Shown here: positions 1 through 10,311 of the stretch, one piece after another
Layout of the letters: the number at the start of each line of letters is the position of its first letter
Position numbering within the stretch: position 1 is the first letter of the stretch
Assembly: GCA_028583405.1 (NCBI GenBank)
Contig: CM053249.1
Span: forward strand, 39,653,759-39,717,758
DNA length: 64,000 bases
Direction of reading: 5' to 3'
Source: Pogonophryne albipinna
Taxonomy: Eukaryota; Chordata; Actinopteri; Perciformes; Artedidraconidae
Made by a program: the position numbers and the translations under genes
Notes under the pieces: generated by a model
Told to the model about the DNA's origin: nothing
Database searches by the model: none
What the model saw: only the letters and a program-made list of their open reading frames with translations

Positions 1-317
1 TTTCACTACATTGTTAGTACAACTTATTAAAAAGATCAGTTCAATGCAACTAATGTTGTCTTAGTGTTATTGCATGATGTTGAATTTGGTTTGCCATGAA
101 TTTAGTGATGGATTGTAAACATTTGAAATGTAGCATTTAAGTGTTTCTCAGTTACAAGGTTGTTGTTTTAATAAATCAGACTCTGATAGTGCAGCGCTGT
201 ACCTCTTTATATAGGCTTTTTTTCCTTAACAAATAGTTTTTGCGCTGATCAGGGGGTACTTGGCTGAATTTTCTTTTCAAAGGGGGTACATTATTGAAAA
301 AAGTTTGAGAACCACTG
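1..317. mobile_element. hAT transposon terminal fragment
   Basis: The stretch ends in AAGTTTGAGAACCACTG, which is the reverse complement of a common fish hAT end (CAGTGGTTCTCAAAC). Just inside it are two copies of a GGGGGTAC motif, typical of the subterminal part of these elements. The other end lies outside the window, so this is a partial element. No coding region is visible in it. Confidence 0.6.
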
Positions 318-487
318 GTCTAATGGATAGTGAGGTGGGCTGATGATCGGAAGGTTGCGAGTTCAAATCCTGCCTGGAACACCACTTGCCCTTGATTAAG
401 GCACTTAGCCCTTGGTTACTCCAGGGAGAATGTCCCTGTAATTGGTCATTGTAAGTCACTTTGGAATAAGGCGTCTGCTAAATGCCT
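318..487 (+). mobile_element. tRNA-derived SINE
   Basis: The head has a pol III B-box-like GAGTTCAAATCCTG and a weak A box upstream. The body ends in GTAAGTCACTTTGGA followed by GGCGTCTGCTAAATG, the 3' tail shared by many fish SINEs and their partner LINEs. It abuts the hAT end on its left. It is a SINE and not a tRNA gene, because no cloverleaf acceptor stem can be formed and the LINE-like tail is attached. Confidence 0.75.
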
Positions 488-751
488 AAATTGTCAATTA
501 TATTTTTGGGAGAATACACCCCACAGAGCCTCAACTCCGGTGTGTTTCACTCATTAACAACGCAACACAGAGCAACAAGAACGTTGTCTACAGTAGCCAT
601 GAACTCGTATTATCTTATTTGAGGGGGGGACCACCCGAATTCGTGGACCACCCGAATAGGTTAAGGGGCCTTTGGCTTTTCTTGCTGGGGGGGGTTGCGG
701 TGCAGTGCCCCCACAAATAGAATCAAATTATGTGGGAAACACTGAATACTA

Positions 752-928
752 TTAGGGTACACCAAATACATAACTAATAGATACAAACAGAGAGAGTACA
801 TAACTTTCCTGAAGTTCATAATCAGGGTCTGATTGTGGCTGAAGTAGATCATCATCTTCTGACGGAGAGTCAGCGAACACCATTTCCACGGCGTCTTCAA
901 GCTTATACAGCCTCTTTCTGGGTGCCAT
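752..928 (-). CDS. Possible piggyBac-type transposase N-terminus (fragment)
   Basis: This 58-codon frame starts MAPRKRLYKLEDAVE and continues into an acidic stretch (PSEDDD) before stopping at 752-754. A basic start followed by an acidic, disordered segment resembles the N-termini of fish piggyBac-derived (PGBD-like) proteins. The ATG at 928 lies in a reasonable context (AATAATGG). A pyrimidine-rich tract with TTTTAG lies about 20 bases upstream and could be a splice acceptor. No DDD catalytic domain is present, so at best this is a remnant. The family assignment is from general appearance only. Confidence 0.3.
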   Translation of the reverse strand: MAPRKRLYKLEDAVEMVFADSPSEDDDLLQPQSDPDYELQESYVLSLFVSISYVFGVP

Positions 929-1795
929 TATTTGCTCAAATAAGTCCTAAAAGCAAATAAATCCTTGTCCTTGTAATATTATGTTCTGTTGCCTGCTGTT
1001 TTCTCTGTGTTCTCTGTTCGCTGTGTTGCTGCTGTGGTGGTGCGGTGGTGGTGCTGCCTCTGCTGCGTCATGTACGTAAAGCTGCCGGTGCTGGCATTAT
1101 TTATACTACGCAGGATCCTATCTCTGGAACCCATCGGTCGATTTGGGTGATTGACAATTTTTTTTAAACTTTAGAGCCAATAGAATCGAGGGGCAGTTAG
1201 TATATCCGGCTAAACATTTACGTCAAGGAGAGAGAGGTTTGCGTAAACAGCACGTGAGACAGCATTAGCCCCGGACTGCAAAACTTTATACCTACTCTGC
1301 TGCCATGAATGTAATGATGGATTATCAGGAACAATTCTAAAGTGACTAGGAGACATTGGATTAACCTTGAGCAGCGTTTTTATTCCCTTGAACACGACTT
1401 TTGATCACAAAACAGCAACGGTAAGACATAATTATTGTTATGGTTTCGAAAACTGTTGTTGTTTTTTTGCTCTGTTTTGGCTGCTAGCTCAGTGAGTTCT
1501 TGTCCTGCAGTGATGATACTTATATCAAAATAATCTGTGGAGTATCAGCTTTCAGATGATATGTAGTGTGTGCAGAACATATTAAGTTTTAAAGATCGTT
1601 TTTGCTAGTTAGCTCCGGAAGTAGCATCAGCCCGTTTTTGCTAAGGGCTAATGCTAACGCTTCTTGTGAGACTTGTGTTTTGTTTCGGTAAAAATGGCTC
1701 ATATCGTCAGGTAGCTGAGTTTTTTCCCGTTATTTGAGTATAAGACATTCATAGGTTTTTAAATATTAAGAAGCCCCCAGACGCCGTCTCCTGCA
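929..1795. other. Unassigned stretch
   Basis: I see no coding region or recognisable element end here. It has ordinary A+T-rich fish composition with a few homopolymer runs. Some of it may be the 5' part of the piggyBac-like fragment to the left or of the DIRS remnant to the right. Confidence 0.4.
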
Positions 1796-2379
1796 GTGAC
1801 GCGTTTTTCCCCCCCGATAGCCGGCGGGTTTTTTAACTTATCGGTTAATAAACAGCAGGGTTTACTATTCAATCTGTCTACCTTAACCTTTTGGTTATTT
1901 GGCAGCACGGATTTTCCCTCTGTCTTAGACGTACCTCCTACCCACGGTCATAATGAGCCCACGGGCCATTATTACGCCTTGTGTGGACAGCACTGCACAC
2001 ACCTCCGCTCATCCCTTAGTGGTGTTGAGCGTGAACGCGCGGTTTACGAGTCTTCTCCTAAACTGCGACATAATGAGAGCTTGTGTGAAATGCAGCGTCT
2101 GGAGGGCTCTGGCGTGGTTTGCCACCAACCACAGCACATCCAGAGAATGTACACCCGGCACTATCAGAGTATTACTCAGGGTGGCGGCCTGTGTGTCTGA
2201 TGGACAGATGGATGAGCAGGCAGATGGGCAGAGGGTAGTCTCTGCAGTTCGCCTCTCCCCCCCGCAGTTCTACGGGATACAGGGAACCCTGTCATCCCAG
2301 GAACACTGTCTCGCGCTCCGTGCAGAGCAGCAGGAACTCTTGTTAAAGAAAGCCTTTTTCCAGGGTTCCTCAAGGGGAA

Positions 2380-2760
2380 GAACATCGGGGGTTTTTACTC
2401 CCGCTATTTTCTGGTCCCGAAGGAGACGGGGCAGGGGGAATGAGACCCATCCTCGATCTGTCAGTGTCCAACAAGGGAATGGCCTTTTCCCATGCTGACG
2501 ATCAAACAGGTGCTGGAGTGTGTTCACCAGGGAGACTGGTTCACATCCATAATCCTGAAGGATGCATACCTCCACGTAACCATCATCCCGAAACACAGCT
2601 CATTCCTGGCTCCACGCACTTTTTCAAAGTGGGTGGAGACAGCTGGAGCAGCTACACAGAATGGTGATGAGAGTGTTATTTTACCTGGACGACCGGCTGT
2701 GGCTGGCTCGCTCCAGGGAGGAAGCGGCTTTACACAGCACTTGAAATGTTTGGCTCTATG
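2380..2760 (+). pseudogene. DIRS reverse transcriptase fragment
   Basis: Recognisable pieces in order are a YSRYFLVPKETG block, MLTIKQVLECVHQGDWFTS, LKDAYLHV, PRTFSK and a FYLDD block near 2679-2693. They fall in more than one frame, so at least one frameshift separates the PRTFSK block from the catalytic LDD block. The same order (YFPVPKKTG, MLTMKQLLGLVQPGDWFTT, LKDAYFHV, PRTFSK, FYLDD) is intact in the DIRS copy at the right end of the window. The region between PRTFSK and LDD is shortened, and nothing of the RNase H, methyltransferase-like or tyrosine recombinase domains remains. Confidence 0.75.
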
Positions 2761-2799
2761 AAACCTGATGTACTTATATGATTCTGTTTTCTTCAAGGT

Positions 2800-2880
2800 T
2801 GTGTCTTCCTGGTCGATTGTACTTATTGTAAGTCGCTTTGGATAAAAGCGTCAGCTAAATGCAATGTAATGTAATGTAAT
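2800..2880 (+). mobile_element. SINE/LINE 3' tail with AATGT repeats
   Basis: The tail GTAAGTCGCTTTGGATAAAA is followed by GCGTCAGCTAAATG and four short AATGT-type repeats ending at 2880. It marks the 3' end of a severely 5'-truncated SINE or LINE, apparently inserted in the DIRS remnant. Confidence 0.65.
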
Positions 2881-3239
2881 TTGCACTGCTGCATCTTGGT
2901 CTTCCCCCTGTTCTTTTATTCGTTTTTATTTGAGGGATGTCTCCCATTCCTCTCTGACACACTCAGTACTGAATGTTCTGTCAGAGTGAGTAATGTCTCC
3001 TGCCTGTCGGCACTCAGAGAGCTGCCCTTTTTCCCCTCTTTTTTCGTTGTAACAAGAGGGACTTTGGTCTCTACTTTTTATAACGACAGGTATTCACCTT
3101 CATTCCCTCATGGAGAATATTCATTTTAAATGCTACATTTCCAGGGACTGTGATGCTCCATTACGCATGGCGCAATGGACATGGGTTATTAATTGAGTAG
3201 ATGTGTTTTTGTACTTCTGGTAACGGACTGACCAGTGGG
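2881..3239 (+). other. Probable 3' part of DIRS copy A, no coding sequence
   Basis: No convincing gene is visible. The position between the reverse transcriptase fragment and the terminal-repeat palindrome suggests the 3' non-coding part of the decayed DIRS element. That is an inference from location only. Confidence 0.35.
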
Positions 3240-3313
3240 GCGTGGACTACATCCTGCTTCGCCCTTAACACAATAGCGATAGCCTTAGAGGGTCGAAGCC
3301 TTATACGATATAG

Positions 3314-3363
3314 AACTGGGGTTACGTACTGTAACCCAGCTTCTATGAGTATAGGCGCAGCCC
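3314..3363 (+). repeat. 50-bp arm of an inverted repeat (partner 9975-10024)
   Basis: These 50 bases are the exact reverse complement of 9975-10024. They lie in the DIRS-type terminal repeat and contain ACTGGGGTTACGTACTG. Local symmetry around TACGTA makes each arm partly self-complementary. The two arms flank the inserted transposon at 3550-9961. Confidence 0.95.
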
Positions 3364-3676
3364 ACTAAGGTTCGGGCCCCACTGGCTCCGCGAATAGCTG
3401 AAGAAAAGCTGTTTGCGTGGGAGCAGATGGTCGGGCCTACTTCCTATTTATACGGAAGTGAGGCCGTAGGTGGGGCCCACGTCATAGGTGGGCGTGGATT
3501 AAGTCTGTCAGTGCTGCACACGTGCAGTGGGATTACCCAAAAGCGATAGTATGGTGGCCGGCAGGTGCAAACGCGGAACAACGGCCAAAAATGCATACAT
3601 TAGCAGGAAACAGCTGCAAATCCTGAAATGAAAAACAAACAAACGCTGCATTTACATAAATGATGCAAACTAAATA

Positions 3677-5768
3677 CAGGGTTCTTACACCTTTTCCAAA
3701 GTCAAATTCAAGCACTTTTCAAGCATTTTCAAGGTGCATTTTCCAGCTTTTCAAGCATCTTACAGCTGTTGTAAATTACATATTTATATACACATACTCA
3801 AATGATTATTTCCCTACCTCACATTAAATCAGATGTTCTTTATGCTATAAACAACCAAATGTGTGTTTCGTGATAGCCTTCTACACAAGGATGAAAAATT
3901 TAAGAAAAGGAAACTAAGTTTAATATTTCAAAATGAGTAATCTGTACGTAGACTAGGCCTCCCATATAACCTGTCTGAGCCAATATAAAACAATCAGCCA
4001 AATAACTTTTCAATACATCATTGATTACTATTTTTGAGGTACTTTTAGGTTGGCAGTGAACATAAGTCAGAGGTACATGGTGTACTTTTGCTCCACTACA
4101 TGTATTTAATACCTTTAGTTACTTCACAGATCTGGATGAAAGATGTGAAATATAATCAAGTGTTAAATCAGACTTTAGTTCCACCTGGAGTAAATCCACA
4201 AGCTACCCTGCAGTATACAAAGCCATTCAAACTAGCTGCACCTTTACCAGCTTTGAGAACACTTTCATGATCAATCATTATAAAACATATCATATATATT
4301 ATTCTGAAATGGACCAATCTGCACAACGACTACTTTTACTGTCGCTACTTTCACTATATTTTGATGAGAATACTTTCCTACTTTCACTTGAGGAACATTT
4401 TGAATGCAGGACTTTTACTGTGACAGAGTATTCCTACACTCTGGTACTTTTACTCAAGTACAAGATCTGAGTACTTATTCCACCTCTGGTAGCGTATTAG
4501 CCTGAATTGTAGCCACAAAATCATGCAGAGCTGCATAAAAATAGACTCACAATGGTAACAAGTGGAAAATAATATTTACTAATGTGTACAATGATTTGTA
4601 GGTAATTTTGACTACTCAAGACACCTGACTTATACATCTTCAAAGGAAGACTGTGTTCATTCTACAATTACATGGGATTAAAGCAAAATGTAGTTTTACT
4701 TGTATAATACTTTTATATAAAAGACAGTTTGTTTTCAAATAAACAAAGTCTTGGCTTTCAGAATATTAAACTTGTTTCGGCAAATTCAGATGATAAATAC
4801 AACTTTGAAGCTTGTAACGGCATAATTACAAGCAGAGAACGGACTAATGTAACGTCACAGCAAGCATAACAACAGCCGGTGTTTCTTGTGAGTGTTTCCC
4901 CGGTACACAAACGCAAAAATACACAAACACACTCGCAAGCTTCCCCCAGACCAGTAATACAAACGAAAATGTGTCTTCGGGTCAATGTGACTGATTTCGA
5001 TAGATCAAGTCACATTTGGTTTAGGCACGAAACATACTACCAGTAGAAATACATTGCTTTCAAAATCGCTCTGTGTCGAATCAATAGATTATATTTCGTG
5101 ACTATAACACAAAATGCCGTGAGTGCTTCATCCTCTGAGCACCACAGGATGGCGACTGTAACGCACATAACATAGGTACGCTCCTCTGAAATGATTGTCC
5201 CCTGCAATTATTATTATCCCTCAATCGAGTTCGCTATTCAGCTCGCTAACGTTATCTTAAACAAACGTAACATGCAACGTTAGCCTAATCTAAAATGCTC
5301 TACTACGGCGTACCTTTCATGTGGCTTGTCAGCGCAGACTCTCGCATCGTTATTTTTGCACACTTTGCAGGAGGCTACTCGTGGGCTTGACCCTCGTCTT
5401 AGCCATGGCTTGTATTTGTCTTCTGCTAGCCAACGCTCGTTGAAACTGCAACCTCCTGGCACACAGTCATCTATCACTCATCAGAATGCCCAGGTCACAG
5501 TAACACAAATACTTGCAGGTCGCGCGCATAGCGCGGGAAGGTGCAGCGGAGCTGTTTTATGTAGAAGCGAAGCAATTCTTTTCTTTTAATCTAAAAAGCG
5601 AACTATTCAGTCAGACAGCAATTTATTGTAAAAGTAAAGCATTTACATTTTCAAGCACTTTCTCAATTTCAAGCACCATTCCCAAAATTCGAGCACTTTC
5701 CCAACCTTGAAAACACCACGTCAAATTTCAAGCATTTTCAAGGATTTCAAGCACCCGTACGAACCCTG
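3677..5768. mobile_element. Nested hAT-type element
   Basis: Ends are CAGGGTTCTTACACC on the left and the inverted GTACGAACCCTG on the right. Subterminal TTCAAGCA-type repeats occur at both ends (about 3700-3770 and 5640-5750), as in a common fish hAT group. TAAATA flanks both ends; allowing the boundary to shift one base gives an 8-bp duplication with one mismatch. The opposite arm of the host transposon (about 9812-9825) contains the uninterrupted target, which fixes the insertion point. No transposase frame is seen in its 2.1 kb, so it is non-autonomous or decayed. Confidence 0.8.
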
Positions 5769-7005
5769 TAAATACAACACACAAACCCCCAAAATGATAT
5801 GCAAAGTCCAAAGCACATACAAATCCCAAAACACATACAAAAAAGAAACATTCCGGAAGTGCTCCAGGCCTCTAGGGAGCTCGCTACGTGGAACAGATTG
5901 ATGTCTGACCAGACATAGAGAGAACGCACAAGAGTGCTGCAAATTGAAGCCGGAGGAAACAAAGTTGATCGAAGTGGAAAAAGTCGATATATAAGAAGGT
6001 ACGTTTTTTGTTTTGATACAAAGAGCGTCATATTTACCCAGCTAGCGTTAGCTTGTTTGGTAAAAGAGCTTGCAAGTCAAGAGACAGCACTGTGCACCTA
6101 AATGTAACTCTTGACATCATATAGATATATTATAGATGCAGAGAGGAGTTGGTTTATTGTGCCCCAATGTAAATCCTAATGTGAGAGTTAAAGGACGGTC
6201 AACAATATAATGTACCTTGGTCAGTTTGGATTTATCGTGGCATTTATTCTTAATTAAAGTGAATTTATTTTTATTTCAGTCAGTCATTTGTGTGTATGCC
6301 AGGGTAAAATAAAACATTGTCAACATATTATTTTGTGCCACAAGAAGCAGAATGTTTTAACAGTACAGTAGTTTGAATATATTTGTTGGTTACCTTTATC
6401 AGACCTCTCAGGCACCCACAACCAGCGTCTGATCGGGTAAGACTAATTCAAAATGTAATTATACCATGTAGGTTTGAGTTTTTGAACATGAAATCAATAA
6501 ATGCCTTTGTGTGCACTTATTTCCTGGGTAAAAATAGGATGGAGCACCAACCCCATTCCAGGAAGAGGTCCAGTCTGCCCTGGGTCAGAACCACTTCTAT
6601 AGGTAAACGATGTTGACAGTTGCATCGTGACACAGTTGTTGGTGTGTATCTTTATTTGTACATTTGTTTGTTTGTATAGCCTCCAATCACAGTGGGTAAC
6701 ATTGTCAGGAAGCAGAACAATTATACTTTCATACATTTCCAAATGACACCCACAACATCTGACATCTTAGTGAAGACGGTACAAAAAACACCCACAAATA
6801 TTTTTCAAAGATCAGATATTGTTTGTTGCATCCATTTCAAATGTTTACAAGGATTGTGCAGGAGTATGACAAAAGTGCTGTTGTCAGTTTAGAACCCAAT
6901 GTGTTAAAAAAAAACAGGAAGAGGATCGACATCCTTTTGTAAATATGACTGTCATGCATATATTATGTATTTGAAAATAATTATTCAACTGTCTTCTCAC
7001 TGCAG

Positions 7006-7517
7006 CAACTACACACATGTGTATGCACCTATCATTATTGATAGCCAGTCCGAGCCAGAAGACAAAATGGAGAGGAAAGGTATTAATTGTTACTATTACC
7101 ACTTAATTTGTCTATTCTATACTGTAAATCTTATTACTAGCTTCATCATTTAATATTACAATACATCACTTTGTCTTTCCCAACACAGAATACCTGACTG
7201 CGGAGGACATTGTTGCAGAACTCTCTGCAACAATAACAAATACATCTTGCAGCAGGTTCAATATTAACAGAGCCAATGTGTGGGATGGAGCAATCCGCGG
7301 CTTCAAAGGTGCCTCATTCGACCCCTCTCATTCGACGTCAGTTAAGTTCACTGATGATGAGGGACACACTGAGGATGGAGGGGACACTGGTGGTCCCAAA
7401 CGTGAGTTCCTGACCCTCCTTATGGAATGCCTGAGAATGAAGAAAACATCACGTCAGCAACTGTTTGTGCCCCATGGCGGTGTGACTTTCCCAGCCGTTC
7501 ACTGTCTCAAAATCTGA
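7006..7517 (+). pseudogene. G2E3-like HECT-domain gene fragment (two exons)
   Basis: Exon 7006-7079 follows an acceptor (CTCACTGCAG) and ends at a donor (AAAG/GTATTA). Exon 7189-7517 follows CCCAACACAG. Joining them keeps one frame across the junction (MERK-E-YLTAEDIVAEL). The second exon contains RGFKGASFDP, VKFTDDEGHTE and GGPKREFLTLLMECLR, the N-terminal hallmark of HECT ubiquitin ligase domains, closest in memory to fish G2/M-phase-specific E3 ligase-like proteins. The frame then leaves the family and stops, so the catalytic lobe with its cysteine is missing. Weaker upstream exon candidates lie at 6529-6602 and 6674-6800. The gene sits between the inverted arms of the transposon, pointing to capture and not to a resident host gene. 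Confidence 0.75.
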
Positions 7518-7784
7518 TTCTAAATGTATAATTTTCTCTATAAAGATAGAACTAATAAACAATTATGAATGTATAATATAAGCTGTTTTGTGTATTTAAT
7601 CATGCATTGGTCTACAATTTAATGATGGCTTCTACATATTTCACATAAACAGACAATGAAAAAATGTGTCCTTCATGCTGATAACTAGTGTATGCATCTG
7701 CCAATTAGTATTCTAAACAGAGTAGTGTGTTGAATCCTTATTTCTTGCATTTGAAACAGATACAATAAAAAAAAGTGAACTTAC

Positions 7785-7884
7785 TGTTGTGTTCAACTTC
7801 TGCCACAAACTGTACATGTTTGCCACAGGAGCCACAGAACACTTGAACTGTCCCCAGATGTTGGCCACAGAAAGGACAAAACAT
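7785..7884 (-). CDS. Zinc-ribbon first coding exon
   Basis: On the minus strand an acceptor (TCTTTTCAG at 7891-7899) is followed by GCCGCCATG, an excellent start context. The 33-codon exon reads through CPFCGQHLG and FCGSCGKHV (two CxxC pairs, a zinc-ribbon pattern) to a donor (AACA/GTAAGT at 7783-7785). Fish G2E3-like HECT proteins, as I recall them, begin with this kind of zinc ribbon, so it probably belongs to the same captured gene as the HECT exons. It is nevertheless on the opposite strand and converges on them. That implies an internal inversion or two partial copies. No further exons on the minus strand were identified. Confidence 0.7.
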
Positions 7885-8424
7885 GGCGGCCTGAAAAGAC
7901 ATACATTGATGTAGTAAATCCATGTAATCAAGTCAATCAAAAACACATAGTCTAAATAGTGGTTAGCTAAATAAATAGAAAGATACATCCTTGAATGTCT
8001 TCTCTATATTTGTTCTTGAGCATGTCTAATGCACACTACTCTCCTGTCATTACTTTGTCCCTCTTCACATTTTGTCACTTCTCTCTCTCTCTCTCTTCAA
8101 TTAAATAGCTTTATTAGCATGACCATAGTTACAGGCAATTGCTAAAGCTCTGTATAGTTGCAACATCTATACACAAATACATACATATAAACAAACTGCT
8201 AAGAATTCAAATGTCCTTTTTCCGCGGTACTCACTATGGCCCGTGTTATTTGCCTGCACTTGATTTGTCATCTCTTTTAACAATGTTCTTCCCACACTTT
8301 ATCTTCTCTTCACGTGAAGCTCTCCTCTCCTCAGCTGATGTAGTGGTTAGGCACGCTAACTATATAAATATGACGCTTTATGTATCAAAACAAAACTTAC
8401 CTTCTTATATCTTTCTCCACTTAA

Positions 8425-9593
8425 GGCGAGACACCCCAGGTGAATAGGGTCATTTTTTTAACTTAAAGGTATCAGCTAGAAATTTAAGGCAATTGTTTTT
8501 TGTATTACAAGTTTTCTGAAATAGCATGTTTAAATATGCAAATTATCCATTATCTCATTAAATATGCACATATTTTAACACATTTCAGGAATCGAAATCT
8601 GAACTTTGGATAAAGCCAGGTTCAAAATTCTTGTTTCATTTTGTAGTCATATTAGTATCTAAGGCTTTTACAGAAGGGATATTGGATATCTCTTTTTATC
8701 ACTCCATAAATCAGAAAATACTGTCAACAGCCCTAAAATATCAATTTTCGCCATGTTTTTAGATATACAATGTTGTATAATTCAGGCTATGAATGATATA
8801 TGAACAAACCCTTCTTTAAAAGCCTTCATAATATTGATAGGAATATAACTGGAAGGTTTGGTGTATCTACGTGCTACTGAAGTTGACATTTCGAACTCAG
8901 AGTAGGAGAAAAAACTAATTTTGAGAAAACGACCTTTAAAGATTGCAGTGAGGCACTAGCTAAACCCTCCTGTTCTTTGGATGACAGCTTGCGCATCGAC
9001 GCACTCCGTGAAGGTATTTCATGTTCGGGGTCATTTGTTTTTTGTATAATCTTGCTTCGTGCAAGTGACAATTGTTGTCGTCTTCTCTGTGAACGTTTTT
9101 TTCGCCGTTCTTTTGCCATTTTGAGATTTCAATTTATAGCGGAAAGCTAACCAGGAAGTGTTTTAGCACACCACGTGACGCATCTGAACGAATCACGTTG
9201 TCAGAAATTGACACCAGCCAATGAGATTTTGTTTCTTGGTTTAAGACCCCTTTGTGCTTTCACGATTGGTTGCTGATACAAAGGAAATGACCATATTTGG
9301 ATCTGATGAGATTGTGCAGGAGAGACACAGCTTTCCAACGATATCTCTGTTGACATGTTGCACACAGCGGTCGGGGTACTTTATGTTACGTTAGAATGCT
9401 AACTTTTGGTGAATTTAGGAGAAATCTACAGACACAAATAGACAAACTATAGTAAAATAAACACTTAAATGTGTATTTTGTACGTTTTCCTTCCAAAAGC
9501 CTGAAAGAAAACATGTTATGGAATCAAAATAGCACAAAATCTCAAAATTGACCAGTACTTGAAAAACGATGTTTTTGCCTGCCGTGTCTCGCC
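8425..9593. mobile_element. Nested TTAA-target transposon
   Basis: The ends GGCGAGACACCCCAGG and the inverted CCTGCCGTGTCTCGCC match except at the two bases after GGCGAGACAC. The element is flanked exactly by TTAA (8421-8424 and 9594-9597). TTAA duplications are made by piggyBac and Kolobok transposases. The host transposon's left arm shows the uninterrupted sequence nearby. It is 1169 bp and holds one short basic reading frame on the minus strand but no recognisable transposase core. Confidence 0.85.
8874..9119 (-). CDS. Short basic protein inside the TTAA element
   Basis: An 81-codon frame starts MAKERRKKRSQRRRQQLSL, a strongly basic segment like a nuclear localisation or DNA-binding tail, followed by a Ser/Lys-rich part with no known domain. 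It is the only sizeable frame in the element. It could be the surviving N-terminus of a transposase whose catalytic part was deleted. Chance occurrence cannot be excluded. Confidence 0.3.
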   Translation of the reverse strand: MAKERRKKRSQRRRQQLSLARSKIIQKTNDPEHEIPSRSASMRKLSSKEQEGLASASLQSLKVVFSKLVFSPTLSSKCQLQ

Positions 9594-9961
9594 TTAAATG
9601 AACTTTCTTTCCTCCCGATTTCCATCACTCTTGTTCGTTCTCTCTATGTCTGGTCAGACATCAATCTGTTCCACGTAGCGCGCCCCCTAGAGGCCTGGAG
9701 CACTTCCGGAATGTTTTTTTTTTGTATATGTTTTGGGATTTGGATTTTGCATATCGTTTTGGTATTTGCAGCGTTTTTGTTGCGTTTGTTTTCGGGGTTT
9801 GTGTGTTGTATTTAGTCTGCATCATTTCTGAAAATGCAGCGTTTTTCTGTTGTATTTGTTTTCAGGGTTTGTTTGTTTTTAATTTCATTATTTGCAGGTG
9901 TTTCCTGCTTATGTATGCGTTTTGGGCCGTTGTTCCGCGTTTGCACCTGCCGGCCACCGTA

Positions 9962-10030
9962 CAATAGCCTAAGAGGGCTGCGCCTATACTCATAGAAGCT
10001 GGGTTACAGTACGTAACCCCAGTTGTCTCC
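9962..10030. mobile_element. Remainder of the DIRS terminal repeat (copy A)
   Basis: Sequence resembling the terminal repeat at about 3270-3363 resumes immediately after the right end of the inserted transposon, in inverted form, including the exact 50-bp match at 9975-10024. How far DIRS sequence continues to the right is unclear. Confidence 0.55.
9975..10024 (-). repeat. 50-bp arm of an inverted repeat (partner 3314-3363)
   Basis: Exact reverse complement of 3314-3363. See the partner arm for the symmetry around TACGTA. Confidence 0.95.
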
Positions 10031-10311
10031 TGTGTGCTCCTCTTCCTACTTGGCGCACCGGTAACTTTCTCGTGCGCACGAGAGGCTGAGACCTTAGGCT
10101 GAGCCGCCGAATGCCTCGGAACATCATAAAAGATTTTATGATGTAGCCAGGCTACTGGATGATATAATATGACTGGTATAGGTGCGAAAACATAATGATA
10201 AAATATTTTTATATATTTATAATTCTGCAAATATTACGATAAACTCACAGCTATTTCGCGGCCCGGCAGTAACACCTCCGCGGTCCGGTACCCGGGGGTT
10301 GGGAACCCCTG
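10031..10311. mobile_element. hAT terminal fragment
   Basis: The stretch ends GGGGGTTGGGAACCCCTG (inverted CAGGGGTTCCCAACC), a common fish hAT end, preceded by the G+C-rich subterminal GCGGTCCGGTACC. No matching left end lies upstream in the window. No coding sequence. Confidence 0.55.

Larger units (their letters stand above)
1796..3549 (+). mobile_element. Decayed DIRS retrotransposon (copy A), left part
   Basis: Between about 2380 and 2760 broken frames resemble DIRS reverse transcriptase, and the same motifs occur better preserved at 63.1-63.7 kb. Upstream, 1950-2360 is in the position expected for gag and the start of pol but is too degraded to align by eye. Downstream, a terminal-repeat-like segment (about 3240-3549) contains an imperfect palindrome centred on TACGTA near 3333. 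The element is split here by the transposon at 3550-9961, and matching terminal-repeat sequence resumes at 9962. The exact 5' limit is uncertain. Confidence 0.6.
3550..9961. mobile_element. Long-TIR DNA transposon carrying HECT and zinc-ribbon exons
   Basis: The left end TATGGTGGCCGGCAGGTGC mirrors the right end GCACCTGCCGGCCACCGTA. The inverted arms continue for about 400 bases in total once two nested insertions are discounted: 3550-3676 plus 5775 to about 6050 on the left pairs with about 8345-8424 plus 9598-9961 on the right. Flanks CGATAG and CAATAG are a possible imperfect 6-bp target duplication inside a DIRS terminal repeat. Without the nested hAT and TTAA elements it would be about 3.1 kb. 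The interior holds spliced HECT-domain exons on the + strand and a zinc-ribbon exon on the - strand. No transposase is recognisable, so mobilisation by a partner element is assumed. I cannot name the superfamily. Confidence 0.75.

Noticed and set aside
318..400. Possible tRNA gene
   Set aside because: A B-box-like sequence is present, but no acceptor stem forms and a SINE body with LINE-type tail follows. It is a SINE head.
1953..2498. Open frame of 181 codons
   Set aside because: No domain beyond a DIRS-like scrap in mixed frames; it lies in a decayed DIRS element and is not an independent gene.
7006..7517. Resident host G2E3 gene
   Set aside because: Only the start of the HECT domain is present, the exons lie between transposon arms, and the zinc-ribbon exon is on the wrong strand.
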